NCBI RefSeq assembly: GCF_018326285.1
Contig: NZ_AP023362.1
Span: 2,418,001 to 2,482,000, forward strand
Reading direction: 5' to 3'
Length of the DNA stretch: 64,000 nt
Origin: Mycolicibacterium sp. TY81
GTDB lineage: Bacteria; Actinomycetota; Actinomycetes; Mycobacteriales; Mycobacteriaceae
Below the pieces are notes generated by a model. It was given only the letters and a program-made list of their open reading frames with translations, searched no databases and was not told the DNA's origin. This document shows positions 42,678-54,899 of the stretch, in pieces (position 1 is the first letter of the stretch; the number at the start of each line of letters is the position of its first letter). Position numbers and translations under genes: made by a program.

Positions 42678-44891
42678 ATGACTGATCGTGTGACGGTGGG
42701 AAATCTGCGGGTGGCCCGCGTACTGCACGACTTCATCACCAACGAGGCTCTGCCCGGCACCGGGGTCGATCCGGACAGCTTCTGGGCGGGGGTCGACAAG
42801 GTTGTCACCGACCTGACCCCGCAGAACCAGGACCTGCTGGCCCGCCGTGACGACCTCCAGGCGCAGATCGACAAGTGGCACCGCGCCCGCGTCATCGACC
42901 CCGTCGACACCGACGAGTTCAAGACCTCCTACCAGGAGTTCCTGTCCGAGATCGGCTACCTGCAGCCGGAACCGGCCGACTTCAGCATCACGACCTCGGG
43001 CGTCGACCCGGAGATCACCAGCACCGCGGGACCGCAGCTGGTGGTGCCGATCCTGAACGCCCGGTTCGCGCTCAACGCCGCCAACGCCCGCTGGGGTTCG
43101 CTGTACGACGCGCTGTATGGCACCGACGTCATCTCCGACGAGGGCGGCGCCGAGGCCGGCAAGGGTGGCTACAACAAGGTGCGCGGCGACAAGGTGATCG
43201 CCTACGCCCGCAACTTCCTGGACCAGGCCGTCCCGCTGGCGGCCGGCTCGTGGGCCGACGTCACCGGTCTGAAGATCGACGACGAGCACCAGCTGCAGGC
43301 CGAACTGGGCGACGAACTGTCGAGCGGCCTGGCGAACCCCGAAGAGTTCGTCGGCTACACCGGCCAGCTCGGGGATGCCTCGTGGTCGGTGCTGCTCAAG
43401 CACCACGGACTGCACATCGAGATCCTGGTCGACCCCACCTCGCCGGTCGGCTCGACCGACAAGGCCGGCATCAAGGACGTCGTGCTGGAGTCCGCGGTCA
43501 CCACGATCATGGACTTCGAGGACTCGGTCGCGGCCGTCGACGCCGACGACAAGGTGCTCGGTTACCGCAACTGGCTGGGCCTGAACAAGGGCGACCTGTC
43601 CGAAGAGGTCAGCAAGGGCGGCAAGACCTTCACCCGCGTGCTCAACCCCGACCGCGTGTTCACCACGCCGGACGGCGAGGGTGAACTGACCCTGCCGGGC
43701 CGCAGCCTGCTGTTCGTCCGCAACGTCGGCCACCTGATGACCAACGACGCCATCATCGACGCCGAGGGCAACGAGATTCCCGAGGGCATCCAGGATGCGC
43801 TGTTCACCGGCCTGATCGCCATGCACGGCCTGAAGTCCACCGAGGAGAACGGCGAGCTGACCAACAGCCGCACCGGCTCGGTCTACATCGTGAAGCCCAA
43901 GATGCACGGGCCCGACGAGGTCGGCTTCACCTGCGAGCTGTTCAGCCGCGTCGAGGACGTCCTCGGCCTGCCCGAGGCCACCCTCAAGGTCGGCATCATG
44001 GACGAGGAGCGCCGGACGACGGTCAACCTCAAGGCCTGTATCAAGGCTGCCGCCGACCGCGTGGTGTTCATCAACACCGGCTTCCTGGACCGCACCGGCG
44101 ACGAGATCCACACCTCGATGGAGGCCGGTCCGATGGTGCGCAAGGGCGCCATGAAGACCCAGACCTGGATCAAGGCCTACGAGGACGCCAACGTCGACAC
44201 CGGCCTGGCGTGCGGCCTGGCCGGCCGCGCCCAGATCGGCAAGGGCATGTGGGCCATGACCGACCTGATGGCCGACATGGTCGAGCAGAAGATCGGTCAG
44301 CCCAAGGCCGGCGCCACCACCGCGTGGGTGCCCTCGCCCACCGGCGCGACGCTGCACGCCATGCACTACCACCAGGTCGACGTGTCCGAGGTCCAGAAGG
44401 AGCTGGCCGGCAAGAAGCGCACCACCCGCGCCGAACTGCTGACCATCCCGCTGGCCAAGGAACTGGCCTGGGCGCCCGAGGAGATCCACGAAGAGGTCGA
44501 CAACAACTGCCAGTCGATCCTCGGCTACGTGGTGCGCTGGATCGACCAGGGCGTCGGCTGCTCGAAGGTGCCGGACATCCACAACATCGCCCTCATGGAG
44601 GACCGCGCCACGCTGCGCATCTCCAGCCAGCTGCTGGCCAACTGGCTGCGGCACGGCGTCATCACCGAGGACGACGTGAAGGCGAGCCTGCGCCGGATGG
44701 CCGCGGTGGTCGACGAGCAGAACGCCGGTGATCCCGCGTACCTGCCGATGGCCCCGGATCCGGAGGGCAGCATCGCCTTCCAGGCCGCGCAGGAGCTGAT
44801 CCTCGAGGGTTGCAGCCAGCCCAACGGTTACACCGAGCCGATCCTGCATCGGCGCCGGCGGGAGTTCAAGGCCGCACACGCCGGTTCGTGA
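42678..44891 (+). CDS. glcB: Malate synthase G
   Basis: A 737-residue monomeric enzyme that condenses glyoxylate with acetyl-CoA to malate, the second glyoxylate-shunt step and the disposal route for glyoxylate. Family landmarks include [18 protein letters not shown] near 275, [12 protein letters not shown], the glyoxylate/Mg region [15 protein letters not shown] near 400-415, and [45 protein letters not shown] near 520-565. The start is the ATG after AGGAGGAAGAAG. It corresponds to Rv1837c. Together with gcvP/gcvH it links glycine, glyoxylate and one-carbon flow. Confidence 0.97.
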   Translation: MTDRVTVGNLRVARVLHDFITNEALPGTGVDPDSFWAGVDKVVTDLTPQNQDLLARRDDLQAQIDKWHRARVIDPVDTDEFKTSYQEFLSEIGYLQPEPADFSITTSGVDPEITSTAGPQLVVPILNARFALNAANARWGSLYDALYGTDVISDEGGAEAGKGGYNKVRGDKVIAYARNFLDQAVPLAAGSWADVTGLKIDDEHQLQAELGDELSSGLANPEEFVGYTGQLGDASWSVLLKHHGLHIEILVDPTSPVGSTDKAGIKDVVLESAVTTIMDFEDSVAAVDADDKVLGYRNWLGLNKGDLSEEVSKGGKTFTRVLNPDRVFTTPDGEGELTLPGRSLLFVRNVGHLMTNDAIIDAEGNEIPEGIQDALFTGLIAMHGLKSTEENGELTNSRTGSVYIVKPKMHGPDEVGFTCELFSRVEDVLGLPEATLKVGIMDEERRTTVNLKACIKAAADRVVFINTGFLDRTGDEIHTSMEAGPMVRKGAMKTQTWIKAYEDANVDTGLACGLAGRAQIGKGMWAMTDLMADMVEQKIGQPKAGATTAWVPSPTGATLHAMHYHQVDVSEVQKELAGKKRTTRAELLTIPLAKELAWAPEEIHEEVDNNCQSILGYVVRWIDQGVGCSKVPDIHNIALMEDRATLRISSQLLANWLRHGVITEDDVKASLRRMAAVVDEQNAGDPAYLPMAPDPEGSIAFQAAQELILEGCSQPNGYTEPILHRRRREFKAAHAGS

Positions 44892-44925
44892 ACGGTCAAC
44901 TCCCCCATCATCGTTGATTAAAATT

Positions 44926-44959
44926 CGGCGGGCCCGCGTCACTCGACACGGGTCCGCCG
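44926..44959 (+). terminator. Imperfect hairpin after glcB
   Basis: A 15-bp stem with one G-T pair and one mismatch (44926-44940 with 44945-44959) around a 4-base loop, 34 bases after the glcB stop. There is no U-tract downstream. It may attenuate read-through into the VWA-protein gene. Confidence 0.5.
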
Positions 44960-44989
44960 ATTGCACGCCGACACCAGGAGCAGACACCA

Positions 44990-47098
44990 ATGGGTAGGCA
45001 CAGAGCTCCCGACGACGACGAATCGAACGCCGACGAATCACGCGACGACGCGGTCTCCGACTACGACGCGCTGTCGCCCGACATCCCGGAAGCCGACGAC
45101 ACCGCGACCGGCGTGCTGGGATTCCGGGTGCCCGACGACTGGGCCGAGATGCACGGGATGCCTGCTGCCGAGAACCCGCGTGCTGCCACCCCACCCCCCG
45201 CCGCGCCGCCGTCCGACAACGGCGACCGGTACGAGACCGACGAACCCGACTACGGCGAGCCCGACTATTCGGACCAGCCCGACCTCACCGGCGCCGACAG
45301 CGTCACCCAGGCGTTCCCGTCCGTCCCGCGCCGGGCCTCGGTCCGGTCGCACGGCGGCGACTGGGAGGGCGGCGAATGGACCGGCAGCCACCGGGCCATT
45401 CAGACCAAGCGCCGCGGCGTCAGCGTCGGGGTCATCGCCGCGCTCGTGACCGTCGTGGTCGTCGTCGCCGCGGTGATCCTGTGGCGGTTCTTCGGCAGCG
45501 TGCTGTCCGACCGCAGCCGCGAGGCCTCGGCGCGGTGCGTGTCCGGCTCGGTCAGCGTGCCCGTGCTGGCCGACCCGTCGATCTCCGATGCGCTCAACTC
45601 GCTGGCCGGCAAGTACAGCCAGACCGCCGCGCCCATCGGCGACAAGTGCGTCAAGGTCGAGGTCAAGGCGACCGACCCGACCACCGTCGTCGACGGGGTG
45701 GTGAACAAGTGGCCGTCGAACCTGGGTCCGCGGCCCGCACTGTGGGTGCCGGCGAGCTCGGTGTCGGCGGCCCGGCTGGTGGCCGGCGCCGGCGAGCAGG
45801 CTGTCAGCGGTGAAGCCAAGTCGCTGGCGACCTCGCCCGTGCTGCTGGCTGTCAGGCCACAGCTCAAAGACGCTCTGGCCCAACAGAATTGGGGCACCTT
45901 GCCGGCACTGCAGACGAACCCGACGGCGCTGGACGGCTTGAGCCTGCCGGGCTGGGGTTCGCTGCGGCTGGCCGTGCCGACCGTCGACAACAGTGACGCG
46001 GCATACCTGGCGGCTGAAGCCGTCGCCTCGGCCGCGGCCAACGGCGGCCCGGTCAACGCCGGCGCCGGTGCCGTGCACCGGTTGACGGCCGCACAGCCGA
46101 AACTCGCGGACCCCAAGGCCTCGACGGCGCTGGATGCCCTCATCTCCGCGAGCGACCCGGCCACGGCGCCGGTGCACGCCGTCGTCACCACCGAACAGCA
46201 GCTCTACCAGCGGTCGCAACACACCGACAACGCCAAGGGCAAGCTGGCGGCCTGGCTGCCGCCCGGCGCACCGGCGGTCGCCGACTACCCCGCCGTGCTG
46301 CTCGGCGGCGAGGGCCTGTCGCACGAGGAGGTCACCGCGGCCAGCGAGTTCGAGCGCTTCCTGCGCAAGCCCGAACAGCTCGCCGAGCTGTCCAAGGCCG
46401 GCTTCCGCGTCAGCGGCGGCAATCCCCCGAAGAACGACGTGGTGAACCTCGGCTCCCTGCCCGACGCCCTCGCCGTCGGCGACACGGGCACGCGCGCCAC
46501 GCTGGCGAACGCCGTCGGCGGCACCTCGAAGAGCGGCGCCGTGACGATCATGCTGGACCAATCGATGCCGACCAGCGATGGCGCCAAGACCCGCCTGGGC
46601 AACGTGACCACCGCGCTGATGGACCGGCTCAAGGCGATGTCGCCGAACAGCTCGGTGGGTCTGTGGACGTTCGACGGCGTCTCGGGGCGCAGCGAGATTC
46701 CGGTGGCGCCGCTGAGCGAGCAGGCGCATTCGACGCAGCTGATCTCGAACCTGAACAGCCAGAGCTCGTCGGGTGGCGGGCACGTCTCGTTCACGACGCT
46801 GCGCATGCTCTACGGCGATGCGATGTCGAAATATGTCGACGGCCAGGCGAATTCGATCCTGCTGATCACCTCGGGCCCGCACACCGACCAGTCGCTGGAC
46901 GGCCAGGGCCTGCAGGACTACATCAAGTCGGCGTTCGATCCGGCCCGGCCGCTGGCGGTCAACGTCATCGACATCGGGTCCGACTCGGACGGTTCGACGT
47001 GGCAGGCCGTCGCGCAGCTCACCGGCGGCACGTTCACCAGCATGCCGACCTCGGCGGCGCCGGAGCTGGTCAACGCCGTCGCCGCGGCCCTGCCCTAA
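44990..47098 (+). CDS. Membrane protein with extracytoplasmic substrate-binding-like and VWA domains
   Basis: A 702-residue protein. Residues 1-140 are acidic and disordered, with many Asp/Glu/Pro. One transmembrane helix spans about 143-167. An extracytoplasmic periplasmic-binding-protein-like domain follows from about 185 (VSVPVLADPSISDALNSLAGKYSQ) to 480, then a von Willebrand A domain from about 510 with an altered MIDAS (MLDQSMPTSDG, a DxSxP variant). The combination recalls extracellular-solute-binding/VWA proteins of mycobacteria such as Rv1836c. The cytoplasmic tail could be phosphorylated. Ligand and partners are unknown. Confidence 0.85.
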   Translation: MGRHRAPDDDESNADESRDDAVSDYDALSPDIPEADDTATGVLGFRVPDDWAEMHGMPAAENPRAATPPPAAPPSDNGDRYETDEPDYGEPDYSDQPDLTGADSVTQAFPSVPRRASVRSHGGDWEGGEWTGSHRAIQTKRRGVSVGVIAALVTVVVVVAAVILWRFFGSVLSDRSREASARCVSGSVSVPVLADPSISDALNSLAGKYSQTAAPIGDKCVKVEVKATDPTTVVDGVVNKWPSNLGPRPALWVPASSVSAARLVAGAGEQAVSGEAKSLATSPVLLAVRPQLKDALAQQNWGTLPALQTNPTALDGLSLPGWGSLRLAVPTVDNSDAAYLAAEAVASAAANGGPVNAGAGAVHRLTAAQPKLADPKASTALDALISASDPATAPVHAVVTTEQQLYQRSQHTDNAKGKLAAWLPPGAPAVADYPAVLLGGEGLSHEEVTAASEFERFLRKPEQLAELSKAGFRVSGGNPPKNDVVNLGSLPDALAVGDTGTRATLANAVGGTSKSGAVTIMLDQSMPTSDGAKTRLGNVTTALMDRLKAMSPNSSVGLWTFDGVSGRSEIPVAPLSEQAHSTQLISNLNSQSSSGGGHVSFTTLRMLYGDAMSKYVDGQANSILLITSGPHTDQSLDGQGLQDYIKSAFDPARPLAVNVIDIGSDSDGSTWQAVAQLTGGTFTSMPTSAAPELVNAVAAALP

Positions 47099-47162
47099 CC
47101 CGGGTTTTTCTCACCACCCGCGAGCGGCCGTGTCTGCGCGCGACACGCCGCGACCTACATAC

Positions 47163-47201
47163 AAAAACGTCCCGCTCAGCAGCGCTGAGCGGGACGTTTT
47201 T
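47163..47201. terminator. Bidirectional intrinsic terminator between the VWA gene and gcvP
   Basis: A perfect 18-bp stem (47163-47180 with 47184-47201) with a 3-base loop and A/T-runs at both ends. It serves the convergent stops at 47098 and 47210. Confidence 0.92.
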
Positions 47202-47209
47202 GCACGGAC

Positions 47210-50080
<2,871 letters not shown>

Positions 50081-50139
50081 GACGGCCTCTCCAGACGTTC
50101 AGGCTCGGGGCAGGCTTGCCACGGAACCGCTAGGGGTTC

Positions 50140-50338
50140 CTCCCCCTCTGTCGTCGGTGCCTGAGAGATTCGGCCCGACGGCGTGGTCGGCCTTTCCCCA
50201 TGGGCGGGCGAGTCGCAGCTCGCCGCTTTCCAGAGGCATCGGGCTCCGGCGCGGTCCGGGGGCCTGAGAGGTTGATGGAGAGGTATTGCTCCTTCGGCGT
50301 CCATGGCTGGCGGCCACAGAACTCTCCCGCGTCGGGAC
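50140..50338 (-). ncRNA. Tandem glycine riboswitch (gcvP leader)
   Basis: The minus-strand leader before gcvP contains two glycine-aptamer modules. The first shows GCGGGAGAGTTC, CCGAAGGAGCAA and CTCTCAGGC, then CTCTGGAAAG. The second shows GGGGAAAGGCC, a second CTCTCAGGCACC, and CAGAGGGGGA. These repeated CTCTCAGGC cores and flanking GGAGCAA/GGGGAAA elements are the conserved glycine-binding signatures. It ends about 60 bases before the gcvP ATG. Glycine binding is expected to turn the gene on. Confidence 0.92.
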
Positions 50339-50390
50339 GATGCGCGCGCCAGTCTACCGGTCGGTCACCGATGGTCACGAATGGACAGCA

Positions 50391-50422
50391 AACGGCCCCT
50401 CTCCGTGGGGAGAGGGGCCGTT
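50391..50422 (-). terminator. Terminator after the merR (resR-like) gene
   Basis: A perfect 14-bp GC-rich stem (50391-50404 with 50409-50422) with a 4-base loop, 24 bases after the stop at 50446; on the minus strand it is followed by TTGC. It separates this operon from the riboswitch of gcvP. Confidence 0.82.
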
Positions 50423-50445
50423 GCTCGTGCTTGGGTTGGCGGGAC

Positions 50446-51072
50446 TCAGCCGATCTTGCGGTCGCGCTGCTTGCGACGCGAGGCGAGTTCGTCCTCGGGC
50501 GCGGCGATGGACTCGCCGCCGTCGGCACGCTCACCCGGGAAGTCGGCGATGGCGCCGGTCAGCTCACGCATGGCGCCCGAAACCGCGATGCCGAACACGC
50601 CCTGACCGCCCTGCAGCAGGTCGACGACCTCTTCGGCCGACGTGCACTCGTACACCGTGGTGCCGTCCGAGAACAGCGTGATGTTCGCCAGGTCATGTAC
50701 GCCGCGCTGGCGCAGGTGGTCGACCGCGACGCGGATGTTGTGCAGCGAGATGCCGGTGTCCAGCAGCCGCTTGACGATCTTGAGGACCAGGATGTCCTTG
50801 AACGAGTACAGGCGCTGGCTGCCGGAGCCGGCGGCGCCGCGGATCGACGGCACGACCAGCGAGGTGCGGGCCCAGTAGTCCAGCTGACGGTAGGTGATGC
50901 CGGCGATCTGGCAGGCGCTCGGCCCGCGGTAGCCGACCAGTTCGTCGGGAACAGACTCGTCAGGGAACAGGCCTGCCTGCACCGGCACGGGAGCCGGTGT
51001 CGGGGCGGCCTGCTCAGGCGCGCCGTTGGTCGTCAGGTCCAACTGCTCTTGACGTGGCGTCTCGTCGCCCAC
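50446..51072 (-). CDS. MerR-family regulator, ResR/McdR-like (Rv1830 type)
   Basis: A 208-residue regulator. An acidic, disordered N-terminus of about 45 residues is followed by a MerR winged-helix domain from [30 protein letters not shown] to about residue 125, then a C-terminal region with [33 protein letters not shown]. It starts at a GTG at 51072. In M. tuberculosis Rv1830 (resR) mutations are associated with altered growth and antibiotic resilience, and the M. smegmatis orthologue has been linked to cell-division control. The effector is unknown. It follows DUF151 and a second MerR gene on the same strand. Confidence 0.9.
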   Translation of the reverse strand: MGDETPRQEQLDLTTNGAPEQAAPTPAPVPVQAGLFPDESVPDELVGYRGPSACQIAGITYRQLDYWARTSLVVPSIRGAAGSGSQRLYSFKDILVLKIVKRLLDTGISLHNIRVAVDHLRQRGVHDLANITLFSDGTTVYECTSAEEVVDLLQGGQGVFGIAVSGAMRELTGAIADFPGERADGGESIAAPEDELASRRKQRDRKIG

Positions 51073-51315
51073 TGCCTGATCCTCTCGCCGATCGAACTAA
51101 CCTGCCTGGCGGCCACTGCTGCTCGGCGGGCATGTCCGCTGCTCGAATGTGTCGAGCATACGCTTCCCGCCGGGCCACTTCAGCCCGTCACCAGAACGAG
51201 GAAAGTATGTGGCGCGGATTCGGCGAATCCGCAAACGGCGCACCGAGTGTCGACACGCGCTGACCTAACTGAGATGCATCCGTAACAAGGGCCCTCCGGG
51301 ACAGCGCACTCCGAC

Positions 51316-51810
51316 CTAAGTCGCCTTGAAATCGTCCGGCGAAATGCTGTCGAGGAACTCCTTGAACTTCTCGACCTCGTCCTCGCGCACGGGGCCGGAC
51401 GACTCCTCGTCACCCTCGTCCGGGATGAGCAGACCCGCCTCTGCGAGTACCGCTTCCTCGACGTAGATCGGTACGCCCACCCGCAGCGCGATGGCCACCG
51501 AGTCCGACGGCCGCGCCGACACCGTGATGTCGCGGTCGAACACCAGGTCGGCGTAGAAGGTGCCTTCCTGCAGGTCCACGATGCGCACCTCGCGCAGCGA
51601 ATGACCAAGCGCGGCAATCAGATCCTTGATCAGGTCGTGCGTCAGGGGCCGAGCCGGCGAGACGCCCTGCTGCTCGAGCGCGATCGCGGCCGCTTCGGAC
51701 TGCCCGATCCAGATCGGCAGGTAGCGGTCACCGTCGGATTCGCGCAGCAAGAGCACGGGTTGGTTCTGCGGCTGTTCCACCCGAATGCCGACCACACGAA
51801 CCTCGCCCAT
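51316..51810 (-). CDS. DUF151 / bifunctional nuclease-family protein
   Basis: A 164-residue protein of the BFN/DUF151 family. LPIWIGQSEAAAIALEQQGVSPARPLTHDLIKDLI near residues 31-65 and ADLVFDRDITVSARPSDSVAIALRVGVPIYVEEAVLAEAG near 86-126 are the conserved blocks. The family has been reported to have nuclease activity in plants, but the bacterial role is unclear. The C-terminal acidic stretch is typical of mycobacteria. It corresponds to Rv1829, between two MerR-family genes. Confidence 0.9.
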   Translation of the reverse strand: MGEVRVVGIRVEQPQNQPVLLLRESDGDRYLPIWIGQSEAAAIALEQQGVSPARPLTHDLIKDLIAALGHSLREVRIVDLQEGTFYADLVFDRDITVSARPSDSVAIALRVGVPIYVEEAVLAEAGLLIPDEGDEESSGPVREDEVEKFKEFLDSISPDDFKAT

Positions 51811-51862
51811 CTGCGTCTGCCCTCCGCAATCCGTGTGCCATCAACGAATTCGAGTCTAGTCC

Positions 51863-52597
51863 TCAGCGATCGAGAACGTCGCGCACGGCAGACTTGATCA
51901 GAGACGTGTGCAGCGTGATGGCGAGCGCCGCGACCTCGCGGGCCAGTTCGTCGGCCCGGTCCCGGGCCCCGGCGTTGCCGGCTTTTCCGATGGGGCCGGC
52001 GATCTGGGCGATCAGGTCCGACTGCCGGTCGGCGGCGGACCGGAAGGCCCGCAGGTGCCGCGGTTCGACACCGTATTCGCCCAGCGCATGGGCGCATTGT
52101 GCGATGACCACGGCATGTTCGTCGAAGAACCCCGCCGGGCCGGGGATGATCACGCCGCTCTTGACCAGCGCGGCCAACAGCTCCGGCTTGATCCCGGAGC
52201 GCTGCAGCAGGTCCTCGCGGCTGAGCCGGACCTGGGCGGGTGCGACGTCAGCCGGGCCGCCGGCCTGGTCGCTGTCGGGATCCGGAACCAATTTCGGTAC
52301 GCCGTAAGCGGATCCGTTCGACGGCAGCGCGCCGTCGGGCTGGGCGTCCAGCTGGGCCTTGATGACCTTGAGCGGCAGGTACTGGTCCCGCTGCGCGGAC
52401 AGGATGAACCGCAGCCGCGCGCAGTCATAGGCCGTAAAACGACGGTAGCCCGACCCAGTGCGTTCGGGCGTGACCAGACCCTGTTCCTCCAGGAACCGGA
52501 TCTTGGAGATGGTCACATCCGGGAAGTCTGGCCGGAGCAGGTCGAACACCGCTCCGATCGACATCCCGGCCACTGCACTGCGGTCGGGCTGCGTCAT
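51863..52597 (-). CDS. MerR-family transcriptional regulator (Rv1828 type)
   Basis: A 244-residue regulator. The HTH lies at about 10-85 ([55 protein letters not shown]), with an unusual C-terminal helical effector or dimerisation domain. In M. tuberculosis Rv1828 binds its own promoter region. It lies 15 bases after garA on the same strand, so it may be co-transcribed with it. The effector is unknown. Confidence 0.92.
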   Translation of the reverse strand: MTQPDRSAVAGMSIGAVFDLLRPDFPDVTISKIRFLEEQGLVTPERTGSGYRRFTAYDCARLRFILSAQRDQYLPLKVIKAQLDAQPDGALPSNGSAYGVPKLVPDPDSDQAGGPADVAPAQVRLSREDLLQRSGIKPELLAALVKSGVIIPGPAGFFDEHAVVIAQCAHALGEYGVEPRHLRAFRSAADRQSDLIAQIAGPIGKAGNAGARDRADELAREVAALAITLHTSLIKSAVRDVLDR

Positions 52598-52612
52598 CGA
52601 CTGACCGCCGGT

Positions 52613-53089
52613 CTAACCAGCCGAGCTGTCGTCGGTCTTGGGGCCGGTCAGGAACACCAGGCGGAACTTGCCGATCTGGACCTCGTCCCCGTTGGCCAGC
52701 ACCGCCGAGTCGACGGGCTCGCGGTTGACGTAGGTGCCGTTGAGGCTGCCGACGTCGACCACCTGGAACTCACCGGACTCGAGCCGGAACTCGGCGTGGC
52801 GACGGCTCACCGTCACGTCGTCGAGGAAGATGTCGCTGTCGGGATGACGGCCTGCCGAGGTGCTCGGCTGATCCAGCAGGAATCGCGAGCCGGCATTCGG
52901 CCCGCGCTTGACCACCAGCAGGGCCGAGCCCACCGGCAGTCCTTCAACTCCGGAGACGGCACTGGTGCCGCTCGTCGAAGCCGGGGCGTCGAGCTCATTG
53001 AGGAAGTCCGCCCGGAAGACCGAAGTGGTCTCCACCGTTGCCTCCTCGGAGCCGAAATCGGTCCCCGAACCGCTGTCGTTATCCGTCAC
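52613..53089 (-). CDS. garA: FHA-domain metabolic regulator GarA
   Basis: A 158-residue phosphoprotein. The N-terminal ETTSVF motif places phosphothreonines at T21 and T22, the PknG and PknB sites known in M. tuberculosis GarA. The FHA domain (about 55-145) shows the phosphothreonine-binding GRHPDSDIFLDDVTVSRRHAEF and GSLNGTYVN. Unphosphorylated GarA inhibits 2-oxoglutarate dehydrogenase and NAD-dependent glutamate dehydrogenase and activates glutamate synthase; phosphorylation closes it on itself. GTG start after AGGAG. It corresponds to Rv1827. Confidence 0.97.
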   Translation of the reverse strand: MTDNDSGSGTDFGSEEATVETTSVFRADFLNELDAPASTSGTSAVSGVEGLPVGSALLVVKRGPNAGSRFLLDQPSTSAGRHPDSDIFLDDVTVSRRHAEFRLESGEFQVVDVGSLNGTYVNREPVDSAVLANGDEVQIGKFRLVFLTGPKTDDSSAG

Positions 53090-53290
53090 GCGCTGCTCCT
53101 CTACTGGCTGCTGTGGCGCTCTTTTGCACGACCAGCCGGCAGGTGCTGCCAGCAGTCATCGAATGTCGCATACGTCTCACTATTGACCGTACCGCGCGGC
53201 GCGGGCCAGTGTGCCCGCCACCACCGGATCCGCCGCGCCGACTTTGGTGTCGCCACGGCCGAACCGGACCGCAGCACCCTAACAAAAGGG

Positions 53291-53686
53291 TTACTCGTCC
53301 AGGGTCGCCCGGTAGCCGTCCGCGTCGAGCAGACCGGCGAGCTGGCCATCCAGTTCGGCCGCGTCGGCCTGCAGTTCGATGAGCCAGCCGCCGTCGTACG
53401 GATCGGAGTTGACCAGGTCGGGCGAGCCTTCCAGATCACCGTTGACCGCAACGATTTTCGCGGCGATCGGGGCGTACAGCTCCGACGTCGTCTTGGGCGA
53501 TTCGACCTCACCGAACACGTCGCCGGCGGCCACGGTGGTACCGACCTCGGGCAGATCGACGTAGACGACGTCACCCAGCGCACCCTGCGCGAAATCGGTG
53601 ATTCCGACCCGCACGGTGCCCTCGCCGGTGCGGCGCACCCATTCGTGCTCGGTGGTGTACAGCAGATCGGCTGGCGTTTCGCTCAC
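53291..53686 (-). CDS. gcvH: Glycine cleavage system H protein
   Basis: A 131-residue lipoyl carrier protein. The lipoate attaches to K65 in EVESPKTTSEL, at the family position, and the N-terminal TEHEWVRR is typical. It shuttles the aminomethyl intermediate between GcvP, GcvT and the L protein. It precedes garA by 200 bases on the same strand. GTG start at 53686. It corresponds to Rv1826. Confidence 0.96.
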   Translation of the reverse strand: MSETPADLLYTTEHEWVRRTGEGTVRVGITDFAQGALGDVVYVDLPEVGTTVAAGDVFGEVESPKTTSELYAPIAAKIVAVNGDLEGSPDLVNSDPYDGGWLIELQADAAELDGQLAGLLDADGYRATLDE

Positions 53687-53758
53687 GACGCTCCTTGCGA
53701 GTTCAGGTCAGTGTGTTTTCGGTCAGTAAGGATACGGCTCGACGATCAGGCCCGGCGT

Positions 53759-54547
53759 CTACTTGACGGGCTGAGCGTATTGGCGCGGTTTCGGTTGCCG
53801 CAGGGCACTCACGTCGATCGTGTCGGCCTGTTGCACGGACATTGTGCCGCCAACGCGTTTCACACTGTCCATCGCCCCGCCCGGGATGTTCATCGCGGCC
53901 GCGAGCGTCGGCGGATCCCCAATGGCGAGAATGGAATAGGGCGGGTTCATGGTCACGTTGTCGACCACCAGCGCGCCCGCGGTGCCGGTCACCCAGGTGT
54001 CGACGCCGACCCGCACCGCGGTCTGCTGGTCGCCGCGTCCCGACCGGATCTCCATGGCCTCGGCGCCGGCGGCGCGCAACTCGTTGATGACGTCGAGCAA
54101 GGTCTCGGGTGACACGCCGGGCGCGATGTCCTCGATGGTGATGGTGACGCCCGGGCCGGTCGCCGCGACCGTGCCGATCAGGATCGACAGGGCACGCAGC
54201 CGCGCCTGCGCGTTCTCGATGGCGGCCTGGTCGCTGTTGCCCGACGCCTGCAACGACGACAGCGTCTTCTGCAGGTCCGCCACCTCGGTGTTGAGGGACG
54301 CCTCGCGCTGTTGCAGTGAGTCGAGCAGCACCAGCAGGTCGGCAGGCCGCGCGGTGTCGAGCGCGTCACCCGATTCTGTCTGGCGCACCTGCGTCGCGAT
54401 GGCCACCCCGAGCAGCACGCAGAGCAGTACGGCCAGCGCGCCGAACATCAACTGCGACCGGCTGCGCGGCAGCCGCGCCGGAACGCCGTCGGGCAGCTCG
54501 TGCCGGCCGTGGTGTTCTTCTTCCGCGTGCTGTTCGTCGTCAGCCAT
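53759..54547 (-). CDS. DUF881-family membrane protein (Rv1825 type)
   Basis: A 262-residue protein with a short charged N-terminus, one transmembrane helix at about 33-53, a coiled-coil-like helix (LVLLDSLQQREASLNTEVADLQKTLSSL) and a conserved extracytoplasmic DUF881 core. The core includes GPGVTITIED near 128 and LINELRAAGAEAMEIRSG near 150. The function is unknown; pairs of DUF881 genes around a small membrane gene are conserved in actinobacteria near pgsA and division genes. A paralogue lies two genes upstream. Confidence 0.88.
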   Translation of the reverse strand: MADDEQHAEEEHHGRHELPDGVPARLPRSRSQLMFGALAVLLCVLLGVAIATQVRQTESGDALDTARPADLLVLLDSLQQREASLNTEVADLQKTLSSLQASGNSDQAAIENAQARLRALSILIGTVAATGPGVTITIEDIAPGVSPETLLDVINELRAAGAEAMEIRSGRGDQQTAVRVGVDTWVTGTAGALVVDNVTMNPPYSILAIGDPPTLAAAMNIPGGAMDSVKRVGGTMSVQQADTIDVSALRQPKPRQYAQPVK

Positions 54548-54556
54548 GGTGCACCG

Positions 54557-54889
54557 TCACGCCCCGAACAACCTGCGCCGCAGCGCCGCCGCGTTGCCGA
54601 AGATCCGGATGCCCAGCACCACGATGATCGCGGTGGACAGCTGGGTGCCCACGCCCAGCTGGTCGCCGACATAGACGATCACGGCGGCGACCAGGACGTT
54701 GAAGACGAACGAGATCACGAAGACCTTCGCGTCGAAGATGCGCTCCAGGTAGGCCCGCAGTCCGCCGAACACCGCGTCGAGCGCCGCCACCACGGCGATC
54801 GGCAGGTACGGCTGGACCGCCTCGGGCACGCTGGGGTGGAAGATCAACCCCAGCACGATGCCGACCACAAGTGCCGCGATCCCGATCAT
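54557..54889 (-). CDS. Small basic-family (sbp, DUF1290) membrane protein
   Basis: A 110-residue protein with three to four hydrophobic segments (about 2-20, 27-45, 58-80 and 85-100) and an Arg-rich C-terminus (ALRRRLFGA). The ATG at 54889 (MIGIAALVVG) matches the usual start; a longer frame to 54934 adds 15 unconserved residues. In Gram-positives sbp lies near division genes such as divIC/ftsZ, and here between two DUF881 genes. It corresponds to Rv1824. Confidence 0.9.
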   Translation of the reverse strand: MIGIAALVVGIVLGLIFHPSVPEAVQPYLPIAVVAALDAVFGGLRAYLERIFDAKVFVISFVFNVLVAAVIVYVGDQLGVGTQLSTAIIVVLGIRIFGNAAALRRRLFGA

Positions 54890-54899
54890 GTAGCCCTGC

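Noticed and set aside
47101..47160. CGTGTC/GACACG inverted repeat before the gcvP-side terminator
   Set aside because: Short arms next to a much stronger terminator; not needed to explain the region.
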